Source of the DNA: an uncultured Clostridia bacterium
GTDB lineage: Bacteria > Bacillota > Clostridia > Christensenellales > UBA1242
Length of the DNA stretch: 35,592 bases
Assembly: GCA_947630745.1 (NCBI GenBank)
Contig: CANRIT010000013.1
Span: 1-35,592 of the forward strand
Direction of reading: 5' to 3'
The position numbers and the translations under genes were made by a program. Below are positions 1 to 8,313 of this stretch, one piece after another (the first letter of the stretch is position 1; the number at the start of each line of letters is the position of its first letter). The notes under the pieces are model-generated. The model made no database searches. It was not told the DNA's origin and saw only the letters and a list, made by a program, of their open reading frames with translations.

Positions 1-147
1 CTTGTGGATTTGTTTAACTATTACAATATGTCCAGAATGGAAGCGCAGGCTTATGCAAATGATTCTCTTCATCCAAATACAGCGGGGATGAAACTTATTT
101 CGGACTGCTTTATACATGCGCTTTATAAATGTTATGTTTTAGATTAG
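1..147 (+). CDS. SGNH/GDSL hydrolase, C-terminal end (partial)
   Basis: An open frame enters from the left edge and ends at TAG 145-147, giving the last 48 residues. They contain NDSLHPN followed by GM, the block V Asp-x-x-His of SGNH/GDSL hydrolases, which supplies the catalytic Asp and His. The Ser nucleophile lies outside the window. The ending ALYKCYVLD closely matches ALYKTYVLAE, the end of the hydrolase domain of the collagen-like lipoprotein at 4004-6490, so this is probably the tail of a paralogue of that surface enzyme. Whether it also carries a lipobox and a collagen segment cannot be seen. The substrate is unknown; such domains usually remove acyl groups from glycans or lipids. It converges on the next gene with only 9 bp between stop codons. 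Confidence 0.8.
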   Translation, partial: LVDLFNYYNMSRMEAQAYANDSLHPNTAGMKLISDCFIHALYKCYVLD

Positions 148-156
148 CCTCGCGTT

Positions 157-699
157 TTAGTCGCTAGGGCAGCAAATGTCGCGGTAGGTGGATTTAAGGT
201 ATTTTTTGTTTAAAACAAATTTTTCGCCGTGCGTTATTAGGTCGTTGAAGACTTTTACAAAAAACGCCTTTACATTTTCATTTATCAATTTGCCTTCGTC
301 AAATTTTAACCAATATTGCAGCACCATTTCTGGCTTATAATTTTTGCCGTTATAGCATTTTGCCGCCGCAATTTTGTCACACACGCATTCAACCGCGTAT
401 TTGTACGGCATAACAATTTGCGTGTCGGTAGGCGAATCGTACCAATATTCCAAATGGTGCTTATTTTTGTTTTTGTGGTGAATCCACGCCTTGGAAAATC
501 CAGTTGCTTTGCGGCATTCGGATATTGGCGAGTGGTTGCCCGTGTAATATTTTACCCCTTCAAAAAATTCGGTCGGGCTAAATTTTGACAAATCATGCAC
601 CAGCCCGCGCCAAACAAGTCCGCATTTGCAGCAAAGCGCAAACACTTTAAAGCGGTGTTTTGTAACTAATGCTAAATGTTTAAAAAATTTATTTTTCAT
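157..699 (-). CDS. DUF5662 family protein
   Basis: 180 residues, full length for the family. The segments LVHDLSKFSPTEF (about 34-46), AWIHHKNKNKHHLEYW (about 71-86) and KYAVECVCDKIAAAKCYNGKNY (about 99-120) are the recognisable core of DUF5662, found in Bacillota and their phages. The invariant His/Asp residues (HD, HH, HH) suggest a metal site of HD-hydrolase type, but no activity is established for the family, so function is open. No signal peptide or membrane segment is seen. The ATG follows AGGATTACAT, a weak ribosome site, and there is a good extended -10 promoter upstream. It is a single-gene unit that converges on the left-edge hydrolase. Confidence 0.8.
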   Translation of the reverse strand: MKNKFFKHLALVTKHRFKVFALCCKCGLVWRGLVHDLSKFSPTEFFEGVKYYTGNHSPISECRKATGFSKAWIHHKNKNKHHLEYWYDSPTDTQIVMPYKYAVECVCDKIAAAKCYNGKNYKPEMVLQYWLKFDEGKLINENVKAFFVKVFNDLITHGEKFVLNKKYLKSTYRDICCPSD

Positions 700-735
700 A
701 TGTAATCCTATTTAGTGAATTTAAAACTTACACCC

Positions 736-763
736 ATTATATCACAACACATATTTTTTTCAA
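736..763 (-). promoter_or_regulatory. Sigma-A promoter of the DUF5662 gene
   Basis: Read on the minus strand: TTGAAA (763-758), 16 nt, TATAAT (741-736), with TGA directly before the -10 to give the extended form TGATATAAT. It leaves a leader of about 30 nt before the ATG at 699. Confidence 0.65.
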
Positions 764-867
764 ATTGTTTTTGACGATATAAAAAACCAAATTTTGTCAG
801 CAAAAAGTCACCACAAAGCCAAATAATGCCAAAAATGTAGAAATTTGTATAATTTTGCGTTATATAT

Positions 868-896
868 TTGATTTTTGTGTCAAAAATTGATATAAT
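868..896 (+). promoter_or_regulatory. Sigma-A promoter of the CrtO-like/degV pair
   Basis: TTGATT (868-873), 17 nt, TATAAT (891-896), again preceded by TGA. The leader of about 40 nt carries AGAGGAAAG before the ATG at 945. Confidence 0.65.
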
Positions 897-944
897 GACA
901 ATAGGTCAACAAACTTTTGACCGACCGCATAAGAGGAAAGCTTA

Positions 945-1532
945 ATGTTATTATATTTAATCATCATTTGTTGCTGCGTAGCATTGCTTGCCACGGCAAA
1001 CTGCCTTTGGGGGCTTAACTATCTAAAGCTTAACATTTGGCAGACGCTTGGGATTATTGCACTTGCTGTGCTTGTGTCGTTTGTGCTTGATGCGCTGTGC
1101 GCGCTTATAACCCGCAAGTTGGAAAAGAAAATCAATCCTTCCGCCAAAATATTTAACGAGCATAAAAACGAGCGCAAATTCTACGAAAAGTTAAAGATTA
1201 GAAAGTGGAAAGACAAAATCCCCGAGCTTGGCAAAACCCTTAAATATTTTGACAAAACCAAAGTGGAAGAAAATGCTACAAGCGAATACTTTTTAAAGTT
1301 TATTCACGAGACTTGCCTTGGCGAAATTGTGCATGTTTCAAGCATTTTCGCCGCGCTGCTGCTGATTGTGGTGTTTTGGTTTAAATTCCTTACAATCACC
1401 ATACCAATTACAATTGTAAACATACTTTTGCAATTGCCATCAATTTGCGTTTTAAGGTACACCAGAGCAAAACTTAACGTTGCCTACAAGCTTAAACTTA
1501 GGCACGAAAATAAAGATACAAAAGGAGAATAA
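945..1532 (+). CDS. CrtO-like (glycosyl-diaponeurosporenoate acyltransferase family) membrane protein
   Basis: 195 residues. Hydrophobic helices lie at about 1-25 and 33-55 and again at about 130-172, around a basic soluble middle. The middle and end resemble staphylococcal CrtO: KIRKWKDKIPE (84-94, compare RKWKHKI in CrtO), EIVHVSSIFAALLL, and a final block LPSICVLRYTRAKL (compare VPIIIVQRYNRPRL). The comparison is from memory of the family. In Staphylococcus CrtO esterifies a fatty acid to the carotenoid staphyloxanthin. No carotenoid genes are visible here, so an acyl transfer on another membrane lipid or glycan is a guess, not a call. The stop overlaps the ribosome site of the DegV gene 3 bp downstream, so the two are co-translated. 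Confidence 0.55.
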   Translation: MLLYLIIICCCVALLATANCLWGLNYLKLNIWQTLGIIALAVLVSFVLDALCALITRKLEKKINPSAKIFNEHKNERKFYEKLKIRKWKDKIPELGKTLKYFDKTKVEENATSEYFLKFIHETCLGEIVHVSSIFAALLLIVVFWFKFLTITIPITIVNILLQLPSICVLRYTRAKLNVAYKLKLRHENKDTKGE

Positions 1533-1535
1533 ATT

Positions 1536-2429
1536 ATGAGAAATTTTGAAGTTTCAACAGACAGCACATGTGACTTGTATGCTGAGGAAATTGAGCAGTT
1601 GCAGATAAGCGTGGGGCATTTGCAATACACCATGTCGGACGGCGATGATGTCACGCTTGAATATGACGATTTTAAAAACAAGCAGCAGTATATTGACTAT
1701 TACAACAAACTAAGCAAGGGCATTGTGGCAAAAACCGCAATTTTAAGCGTGCAAGCGCATGTTGACCTTTTTACCGACATGGCAAAAAGGGGGTTTAAAC
1801 ACGCAATCCATTTGTCGCAAGGGTACGGCTTGTCACCAACTGTGGACAACGCAAATCAGGCAATTGAAATTGTTAAGCAAGACTATCCTGACATTGACTA
1901 CACCGCAATTGAATGCAACAGCACCACAATTGGGGAAGGCTTTTTGGTTAAGGCGTGCTGCAAAATGCGCGATGAAGGCAAATCAAAGGCGGAAGCATTA
2001 AAGGTTTTGGACGAAATTAAACACTACACCCAGCACTTTGTTTTGGTTAATGACCTAAAATATTTGGCAAGGGGAGGTAGAATTAGCAAGGCAAGCGCTG
2101 GCATTGGTTCGCTGCTTCAAGTTAAACCTATAATTGAATTTGGGCGCGATGGCAAGCTTAAGGTTTGCAGAAAAGAACTTGGCTTAAAAAAGGCACTTCG
2201 TTCAATTGTAAACGACTATGCAAAATTTAGTTTGAATAAAGATTTCCCATATATGTGCATTGTCCACACAAATAACGAAAAGTTGGCACAAGAACTTCAC
2301 GACATGCTTAACGCGCAATATGGCATCGACCCGGAAATTCGCTGGATGGGTCCAACCATTGGCGCACATGTTGGTCCGGGCGCAGTGGCATACGGCTTTA
2401 TAAGCAACGAAGAACGCCCTTACGATTAA
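1536..2429 (+). CDS. degV: DegV family fatty-acid-binding protein
   Basis: 297 residues, normal for the family (about 280-300). The N-terminal STDSTCDL (7-14), SQGYGLSPTVDNA, LKYLARGGRISKA, IGSLLQVKPII and the C-terminal IGAHVGPGAVAYGF are DegV hallmarks. DegV proteins bind a fatty acid in a buried pocket; in Gram-positives the FakB members present it to the kinase FakA, which makes acyl-phosphate for phospholipids. No fakA/DAK gene lies in this window, so a FakB role is only an inference. The start has a clear AAAGGAG (1521-1527) located inside the end of the upstream CrtO-like gene, which suggests coupled expression of a lipid-binding and a possible acyl-transfer protein. Confidence 0.92.
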   Translation: MRNFEVSTDSTCDLYAEEIEQLQISVGHLQYTMSDGDDVTLEYDDFKNKQQYIDYYNKLSKGIVAKTAILSVQAHVDLFTDMAKRGFKHAIHLSQGYGLSPTVDNANQAIEIVKQDYPDIDYTAIECNSTTIGEGFLVKACCKMRDEGKSKAEALKVLDEIKHYTQHFVLVNDLKYLARGGRISKASAGIGSLLQVKPIIEFGRDGKLKVCRKELGLKKALRSIVNDYAKFSLNKDFPYMCIVHTNNEKLAQELHDMLNAQYGIDPEIRWMGPTIGAHVGPGAVAYGFISNEERPYD

Positions 2430-2454
2430 CCTAAAAATCTTTTACACAGTTAAC

Positions 2455-2482
2455 AAAAAAATCGCATAATTGCGATTTTTTT
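2455..2482. terminator. Bidirectional intrinsic terminator
   Basis: AAAAATCGCA, loop TAA, TTGCGATTTTT flanked by A and T tracts on both sides. It serves degV (plus) and the lipoprotein pair (minus), whose last stop codon begins at 2483 inside the T tract. Confidence 0.85.
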
Positions 2483-3992
2483 ATAATTTTTGTATATTTT
2501 CAATTTTTTCAATCTGTTGTTCAAGCGACCATTCAACTGCATAATAACAGTCAAAGAACATATAATTGGTTGTTTGAACCTCTCCGTTGCCATATTTGTC
2601 ATTTCCAACTGGACCTATAAAATTTAATTGTGTGTAATATTGGTCGATGGATGATAATTTTTTATCTTCAGCATCACTGAACCATAGCCATTGCACGCCG
2701 TGTTCCTCACCGCAGAAGGCAAGTGTTTCTTTTGTTGTGCCATTATTGCCATCGCCAAAGGTTATGTTGCATTTAAAATCCACCCAACCATAACCGCCAT
2801 CATTATATTCAGTTAGCAATTTTTGGTTTGCCTCAGCAACTTGTTCAGAAGTCAATCTAATTGCTGGTGGGTCAAGTTTGCAACCACCCTTGTCTGGGGT
2901 CTCTAAAAGGGTTGGGTTTTTTCTTGCTGTTATCGCGTCTTGTTCATTTGGGGTGTTGTAGGCCGGTATTTTATATAGGTCAAGATAGCAACCATTGCTA
3001 TTTTGGTCTTGCAAAGTTTTAACAGGGATGCTAATTCTTGTTATTGTTTTGCCTGCAAAAAGGTTTTCATTTCCATATATGTAAGGACCAAAACTTTCTA
3101 CACCTACATTTTTGATAGTAGAAAGTTTGCCAATATCTTTAGCAATGTGTTCTTTTAAACCTTCAAAAATTGGTAATTCTTTGGTTAAATTAACTTTAAC
3201 TTGAATTGCAAGGGTGTCGGCATACTCATTTCCGCTTGTTTCAATAACATCGCTATGTGTTTCGCTGTCAATCAAGGTAAAATTGCCCGCCTCGTCATCA
3301 ACTGGGATGTTTTGCGCGACATATAAACCAACTGAGTCGTTGCCGCCAAGCACAATGGTTTCATCTTCACCAACAACAAGTGGGGTATCAAATGTTATAA
3401 CGTTTTTGCCTTGTGTTAATTGGTGAGAAGTTGTATTGCTAACATTTAGCGAAGTTCCATTTGTTCTTGCTTCAACAATTTCATTAACTTTTGCCGTGCC
3501 AACATCAAGGTTGCCCGTTTTTTCTGCATAAACAGTGATTTCAGTAATTTCCATATCGGAAAATATTGTTACATTTGCATTTTTCTTATAATATGACATC
3601 AAAGCAATTTTGTCTTCGGTAAGGTCAATGTATTTATGTGCAAAATATTTGCTCATTTCTTCAGTTACGCCCATGGTCTGTTCAAAGGCGTCCACATCAT
3701 TTTTGTTTGGGATGTAGTGGCTTGTGCGTTCGGTGCCATTCCAAATGTAATTATCATAACCCACAAACATTCCTTCGCCATCTTCTCCCGCTGGACCTTG
3801 TGAACCTTGCGTGCCAATTGAACCCGCTGGACCTTGACTGCCCTGTTCGCCTTGCGGACCACGCTTGCCATCTTCGCCATCGGTTTTGCAACCAGATAGC
3901 ATAATAGGTGATAGGGTCATAATAAAGAACAACAAAAGGCAAATAAAAAATCGTGATATGTTAAATTTTTTGCTATTTTTAAATTTGTTCAT
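2481..3992 (-). CDS. Collagen-like lipoprotein lacking a hydrolase domain
   Basis: 503 residues. Positions 1-35 are a lipoprotein signal peptide (hydrophobic core about 15-31, lipobox LSGC with Cys35). A Gly-X-Y collagen segment of about 12 triplets follows (39-74). From about 76 to the end the sequence aligns along its length with residues 73-530 of its neighbour at 4004-6490 (shared GY.NYIWNG, KYFAHKYIDL, EARTNGTSLNVSNTTS, NEYADTLAIQVKV, WS.EQQIE), but it stops where the neighbour continues into an SGNH hydrolase. It therefore looks like a domain-loss or binding-only paralogue on the outer face of the membrane. A perfect AAGGAGG sits 6 nt before the ATG and overlaps the stop of the upstream gene (11-bp gap), so the two form an operon. 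The function of the shared middle region is unknown. Confidence 0.8.
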   Translation of the reverse strand: MNKFKNSKKFNISRFFICLLLFFIMTLSPIMLSGCKTDGEDGKRGPQGEQGSQGPAGSIGTQGSQGPAGEDGEGMFVGYDNYIWNGTERTSHYIPNKNDVDAFEQTMGVTEEMSKYFAHKYIDLTEDKIALMSYYKKNANVTIFSDMEITEITVYAEKTGNLDVGTAKVNEIVEARTNGTSLNVSNTTSHQLTQGKNVITFDTPLVVGEDETIVLGGNDSVGLYVAQNIPVDDEAGNFTLIDSETHSDVIETSGNEYADTLAIQVKVNLTKELPIFEGLKEHIAKDIGKLSTIKNVGVESFGPYIYGNENLFAGKTITRISIPVKTLQDQNSNGCYLDLYKIPAYNTPNEQDAITARKNPTLLETPDKGGCKLDPPAIRLTSEQVAEANQKLLTEYNDGGYGWVDFKCNITFGDGNNGTTKETLAFCGEEHGVQWLWFSDAEDKKLSSIDQYYTQLNFIGPVGNDKYGNGEVQTTNYMFFDCYYAVEWSLEQQIEKIENIQKL

Positions 3993-4003
3993 TTTTTGCC
4001 TCC

Positions 4004-6490
4004 TTACTCAGCCAAAACATAGGTTTTGTAAAGGGCTTCTTTAAATGATTTTGCAATTCTTTCCATTCCCAATTTATTTGGGTGTAAACCATCGTTTGCA
4101 TAAGATGTAATAGTATCTTTAGTCCAACCACAATCTTTATAGATATCAACCAATTCAACTTTGTCCATTGAAGATGCAAGTTTTCTTATTTCCGCATTAT
4201 AAAGTTCAAGGTTAGTGCTGTATTGTGGCTCGCTATTTTGTGCCAAAGTGGAATCGCCAAAATTGCAAGGCTGCAAGGTTAACACAAAGATTGTGAAATT
4301 TTCAGATTTACCATATTTGTCTAAAATGCCTTGCAACAATTTTTTGTACGCTTCGCCAAACGCTTGCGGCTCAATGTTACTGCCAGAATTAAAGTCATTT
4401 ATGCCCATATATATTGCAACAATGTCAGGGTTGATGTCTTCTTGTTGATCTGGTCTTTTTACGTCTTGATGTATGTTGTCATGAAGTTGTCCGCTTCGCT
4501 TGGTTGCAAGGGGAGAAGTTACCATATCGCCCGCACTTGAATTATTAACGCACAATTCCAATCCGGCAGTGTTAATTGTGGACATCCACCAAGTGTCATT
4601 AACTGTTGGAACGTTAAGCTTTTCAATGAAGTTCGTGTGAGTATTATATCCATCATCGAAAAGTCCGTTTTCGTCATTGAAATAAAATTGTTTGTTGCCA
4701 AAATGGTTGTGGTCGCTAGTGTTTTCTCCCCAAGTGGCATTGTTTTTAATTTCGCTGTTTTGGGTGTCCCATTCGTTTGAATAGCCTCCATAAGTGCTTA
4801 TGCTGTCGCCCAAAATTGAAACATATTTAATGCCTTTAGAAGCTAATGTGGTTTTTAGTGTTTCATATCTTTCAGCGGAAGAGGAGTCATATTCAAGTTT
4901 GTTAATTCTTTCAATTTGTTGCTCTTTTGACCAAGTTGCTTCATAATAGATATCGAAGAACATATATTGGGTGCGCTCTATATTGCCGCTATAAACCGCA
5001 GGGTTTTGATTTTTCCCAACACAGCCAATAATGTTCATTTGATTGTAATACTCAGGTTTCTCTTGGTAACCCTTCAAGGTGTTTGTATTGAGTGCGGTGT
5101 TTAAGAATATCCAATCCACGCCACCAGCTGAACCACAAAAGGCAAGTGTTTCATCTGCACCAACTTCAATATGGCAATTAAATTCAACCCAACCCAAGTA
5201 AAGATCTTCTGGAAGAGATGTAAAATATTCATATTTGTCTGGGTCTGGTCTTTTAAAATGTTCGCCATTAGCTTCCAAATCGGCTCGTGCTGCTAAAAAT
5301 TGTTCATTTGTAAGTTCCAACGGAGTAGGGTTGGTTAAACGATGATTATTCAAAAAATCTGTCGATGTTCTATCTGCTATCGCTTTTTCATCTTTAGGAG
5401 AATTATAAGCCTTTACTTTATAAAGGTCAAGATAACAACGGTTACCTGTCTGTTCAAGGTATAGCACAGGCACACGAATTTTTGTTATTGTTTTGCCAGC
5501 AAAAATTTTTTCGTTAGGGTACAAATATGCTCCCCAATATTCGTCACCAGTAGAGAAATGATCAACCATACTACTTGAATCTGGACCTTCACCACCTTTT
5601 TGGGCTTGATAATGGCAAATTTGCGCAAGTGAGCCAAAATCTTGTTTAATATTTTCTTCCAAATTTTCAAATATTGGCGAATCACCTTGCAATTTAACTT
5701 TAACTTGAATTGCAAGTGTGTCTGCATATTCATTTACGCTGTTTTCAATAACGTTGCTATGAGTTTGCCCATCAATCAAAGTGAAATTGCCCGCCTCGTC
5801 ATTAACTGGGATGTTTTGCGCTACATACAAAGCAACTGAGCCATTTCCGCCAAGCACAATGGTTTCATTTTCGCCAACAACAAGTGGTGTAGCAAATGTT
5901 ATAACGTTTTTGCCTTGTTTTAATTGGTAAGAAGTTGTGTTGCTAACATTTAGCGAAGTTCCATTTGTTCTTGCTTCAACAATTTTTTCTACTTGTGCAG
6001 TGCCAATTTCCAAATTTCCGTCTTGCTCAGCAAAAACAGTAATTTCAGTAGCTTCCATGCTTGAAAAGATGGTTACTTTTGCATTCTTTTTGTAGTATGG
6101 CATTAAAGCAATGCGGTTTTTGGACAAATCAATATATTTGTGTGCAAAATATTTGCTCATAACGCCAGTAACTTCAAGTGTGTGTTCAAACACTTCATCG
6201 CCAACTGTTGCGTCTGGGAAATTGTAATCAGTGCGCTCTGCACCATTCCAAATATAGCCATCATAGCCAAGATAAGTGCTTACGCCATCATCGCCCTTTG
6301 GACCATCATCGCCTTTGCCGCCAGCTGGACCTTGTACCCCTTGCTCACCTTGTGGACCTTGCGCGCCGTTTTTACCATCCTTCATACAACCGGATAGCAT
6401 AATGGGCGAAAGTATCATAATTAAGGCAAGTAAAAGGCAGATAAAACATTTTTTTAAATCGAATTTTTTCGAATTATAAGAATTATTCAT
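4004..6490 (-). CDS. Collagen-like lipoprotein with C-terminal SGNH hydrolase
   Basis: 828 residues from the ATG at 6490. Order: signal peptide and lipobox LSGC (Cys35); Gly-X-Y stretch 39-69; beta-rich unknown region about 73-530 shared with the downstream paralogue; SGNH hydrolase 550-820. Catalytic blocks are all present: GDSI with Ser563, SSAGD with Gly654, GIND with Asn698, and DGLHPN with Asp800/His803. The enzyme is likely an esterase/deacylase displayed on the cell surface. I chose ATG 6490 over the in-frame GTG at 6505 because MNNSYNSKKF lines up with MNKFKNSKKF of the paralogue and because the GTG reading would include the G tract as Gly codons. The G10 tract stands exactly where a Shine-Dalgarno belongs, so tract length may set translation. 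Confidence 0.85.
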   Translation of the reverse strand: MNNSYNSKKFDLKKCFICLLLALIMILSPIMLSGCMKDGKNGAQGPQGEQGVQGPAGGKGDDGPKGDDGVSTYLGYDGYIWNGAERTDYNFPDATVGDEVFEHTLEVTGVMSKYFAHKYIDLSKNRIALMPYYKKNAKVTIFSSMEATEITVFAEQDGNLEIGTAQVEKIVEARTNGTSLNVSNTTSYQLKQGKNVITFATPLVVGENETIVLGGNGSVALYVAQNIPVNDEAGNFTLIDGQTHSNVIENSVNEYADTLAIQVKVKLQGDSPIFENLEENIKQDFGSLAQICHYQAQKGGEGPDSSSMVDHFSTGDEYWGAYLYPNEKIFAGKTITKIRVPVLYLEQTGNRCYLDLYKVKAYNSPKDEKAIADRTSTDFLNNHRLTNPTPLELTNEQFLAARADLEANGEHFKRPDPDKYEYFTSLPEDLYLGWVEFNCHIEVGADETLAFCGSAGGVDWIFLNTALNTNTLKGYQEKPEYYNQMNIIGCVGKNQNPAVYSGNIERTQYMFFDIYYEATWSKEQQIERINKLEYDSSSAERYETLKTTLASKGIKYVSILGDSISTYGGYSNEWDTQNSEIKNNATWGENTSDHNHFGNKQFYFNDENGLFDDGYNTHTNFIEKLNVPTVNDTWWMSTINTAGLELCVNNSSAGDMVTSPLATKRSGQLHDNIHQDVKRPDQQEDINPDIVAIYMGINDFNSGSNIEPQAFGEAYKKLLQGILDKYGKSENFTIFVLTLQPCNFGDSTLAQNSEPQYSTNLELYNAEIRKLASSMDKVELVDIYKDCGWTKDTITSYANDGLHPNKLGMERIAKSFKEALYKTYVLAE

Positions 6491-6493
6491 ATA

Positions 6494-6503
6494 CCCCCCC
6501 CCC
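6494..6503 (-). repeat. G10 homopolymer at the ribosome-binding site
   Basis: Ten consecutive C on the plus strand (G on the coding strand), 3 nt before the ATG of the collagen/SGNH lipoprotein. It replaces a normal Shine-Dalgarno, and an in-frame GTG lies directly upstream of it. Such tracts slip during replication. Confidence 0.9.
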
Positions 6504-6519
6504 ACTATAATTCAACTTT

Positions 6520-6548
6520 ATTTTAGTATAAAAAAATTTATAAGTCAA
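6520..6548 (-). promoter_or_regulatory. Sigma-A promoter of the collagen-like lipoprotein operon
   Basis: Minus strand: TTGACT (6548-6543), 17 nt, TAAAAT (6525-6520). The predicted leader is about 20-25 nt and carries the G10 tract. Confidence 0.7.
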
Positions 6549-6697
6549 CAAAATTCGCATGTTTTTTACAAATTTTTATACATTATTATTTTGTATTTTT
6601 TATAAAGATTTATACTTACTTTGTATTACAATACATTTAGTTATTAAATAAGCAAGATTTTTAATTTAAAATAAAAACATTAAATTAACGTAATTAT

Positions 6698-6726
6698 TTG
6701 ACATTTTTTTTGGTATTTGATAGAAT
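6698..6726 (+). promoter_or_regulatory. Sigma-A promoter of the O-antigen-ligase-like gene
   Basis: TTGACA (6698-6703), 17 nt, TAGAAT (6721-6726). The in-frame TTG at 6717 lies inside this promoter, so translation must begin at ATG 6744 after a leader of only about 11 nt. Confidence 0.75.
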
Positions 6727-6743
6727 TAGGTGTAGGTAAAATT

Positions 6744-8192
6744 ATGGAAAAGGTTAAAGAACAAGTTTCACAAAATATGCAACAAAATGCAGAAAAAGGG
6801 CAAAAAAATCAAAAATTTGATATAAAACAAGTGGCAAAACAATTTTTTTCCAACAAAGCGGTAATTTGGGGGATTGTTCTAACTGTCATATATTTGGCAA
6901 GCGGATTTTATAAATGGATTGAAATTGGCGTGCCAGTTGTGGCATTTTTCGCCTTTGTGTTTTTGCCTTTGCAAAGCGGATTTTGTTTGTTTGTATATTT
7001 GCATTGCTTTTCGCTTAGCAGCATAGGGTGGTATTCAACCGTCCTTGTTACAGTTATTTGTTATTCAATTGTGCTGTTTGTAAAATATTTAATTGGATTA
7101 AAACACAAAAAATATCAATTCTACAAAGCACTTGCAATAACCATATCTGCGTTTTTGTTGATTAGCATATGCGTAAGTTTTTTCCACCTGCCAATAAATT
7201 GGGGTTCGGTGCCATTCTGTTGCTATCTGCCGCTGTTTTACTGCATCTTTGCCATGAGGAAGGAATTTAACATTCACCAAGCCATCGGTACTTTATTCTT
7301 TGGATTGGTGCTTTCAAGTTTACTATCGCTCGCGTTTGGGTTTATGCCACACTTTAACTACTATCCATTTTGGCCCGGCTGGCGTTTTACCTCTTTTACC
7401 AATTGTCCAAACTATTACTACATGCGCGTTTTTGTTGTGCTTACCTATGTGATGTATTTAAATTTAAACAAAAATTTAAGCTTTTTAAAGTTTGCCTTGT
7501 CGTATGTGTTGTGCGCAATTATGATTTTGTCCACCGTGTCAAAAACAGCCATGTGCTTGCTTGCGCTGTTTACACTAATTTACCTTATTGTCTTTTTGGC
7601 GCAAGACTTTAAAAGGCGATACAAATACGCGCTTATAATTTTGGCGGTTATAATTTTGGCGGCGGCGATAGGGTACAAATACATATTAATGGTTTTGCAT
7701 AGGTTTGTTGACGGGTCAAACCACATAACGCTTAGCTCAATAACAACAGGCAGAACAGACATTTGGAAGGTGTATTTAGACGCATGGTTACAAAATCCAG
7801 CCACCTTCTTGTTTGGCAACGGAATTTTTGGTGCAAGGCTATACAACCCAGTGCTAAATCATTGGTACGACACTCACAGTTTTGTTGTTATGATACTGTA
7901 TAGGTTTGGATTTGTTGGCGTGCTGGCGATAGGGGCTATGGTATATTTATTTATAAAATACACCAACAAAAAATGCCCAAAATTTATTGCATTTTTGCCA
8001 CTGATTTGGTTCTTGCTAGAAAGTTGCGTGGATAACACTTTCCAAGTAAACAACATCTTTATGCTTATTTTGGTTTGCATGATTTTGTACTGCAACACGC
8101 CAGAAGAAAATAAACCACTTTTACAAAATAAATCAGTTGAAAAAATAGTTTTAAATGATACACAAAACGATATTAAAAACAACAAAAAATAA
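6744..8192 (+). CDS. O-antigen ligase/polymerase-like membrane protein
   Basis: 482 residues from ATG 6744. A charged, Gln-rich N-terminus of about 40 residues precedes roughly 11-12 membrane helices. Between helices near the C-terminus lies the periplasmic-loop signature of the Wzy/WaaL (O-antigen ligase) family: TTGRTDIWKVYLDAWLQNP, then LFGNGIFGARLYN and YDTHSFVVMILYRFGFVG. Members join or polymerise undecaprenyl-linked glycans outside the membrane. In a Gram-positive the likely product is a capsule or wall polysaccharide. No glycosyltransferases flank it, so it is an orphan here and its substrate cannot be inferred. It stands between its own strong promoter and its own terminator as a single-gene unit. 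Confidence 0.75.
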   Translation: MEKVKEQVSQNMQQNAEKGQKNQKFDIKQVAKQFFSNKAVIWGIVLTVIYLASGFYKWIEIGVPVVAFFAFVFLPLQSGFCLFVYLHCFSLSSIGWYSTVLVTVICYSIVLFVKYLIGLKHKKYQFYKALAITISAFLLISICVSFFHLPINWGSVPFCCYLPLFYCIFAMRKEFNIHQAIGTLFFGLVLSSLLSLAFGFMPHFNYYPFWPGWRFTSFTNCPNYYYMRVFVVLTYVMYLNLNKNLSFLKFALSYVLCAIMILSTVSKTAMCLLALFTLIYLIVFLAQDFKRRYKYALIILAVIILAAAIGYKYILMVLHRFVDGSNHITLSSITTGRTDIWKVYLDAWLQNPATFLFGNGIFGARLYNPVLNHWYDTHSFVVMILYRFGFVGVLAIGAMVYLFIKYTNKKCPKFIAFLPLIWFLLESCVDNTFQVNNIFMLILVCMILYCNTPEENKPLLQNKSVEKIVLNDTQNDIKNNKK

Positions 8193-8193
8193 A

Positions 8194-8233
8194 CAAAAAA
8201 ACCTAATGTAAACGATTTTCATTAGGTTTTTTT
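8194..8233 (+). terminator. Intrinsic terminator of the O-antigen-ligase-like gene
   Basis: CCTAATG (8202-8208), 11-nt loop, CATTAGG (8220-8226), then T7; flanking A and T runs lengthen the stem. Confidence 0.85.
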
Positions 8234-8291
8234 AATAATTTTAACTTTTTTAAATAATTAAGTAATATTTCATTTAAACTACATATCAAAA

Positions 8292-8306
8292 TACCCCCGG
8301 TGGGTA
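8292..8306 (-). terminator. Weak possible terminator of ddh
   Basis: On the minus strand TACCC, loop ACCGG, GGGTA followed by only four T. It lies just past the ddh stop. The stem is short and the T tract poor, so it is tentative. Confidence 0.35.
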
Positions 8307-8313
8307 AATTAGG

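Noticed and set aside
945..1532. Carotenoid (staphyloxanthin) biosynthesis gene
   Set aside because: Only one CrtO-like protein is seen, without crtM/N/P/Q; the pathway cannot be claimed.
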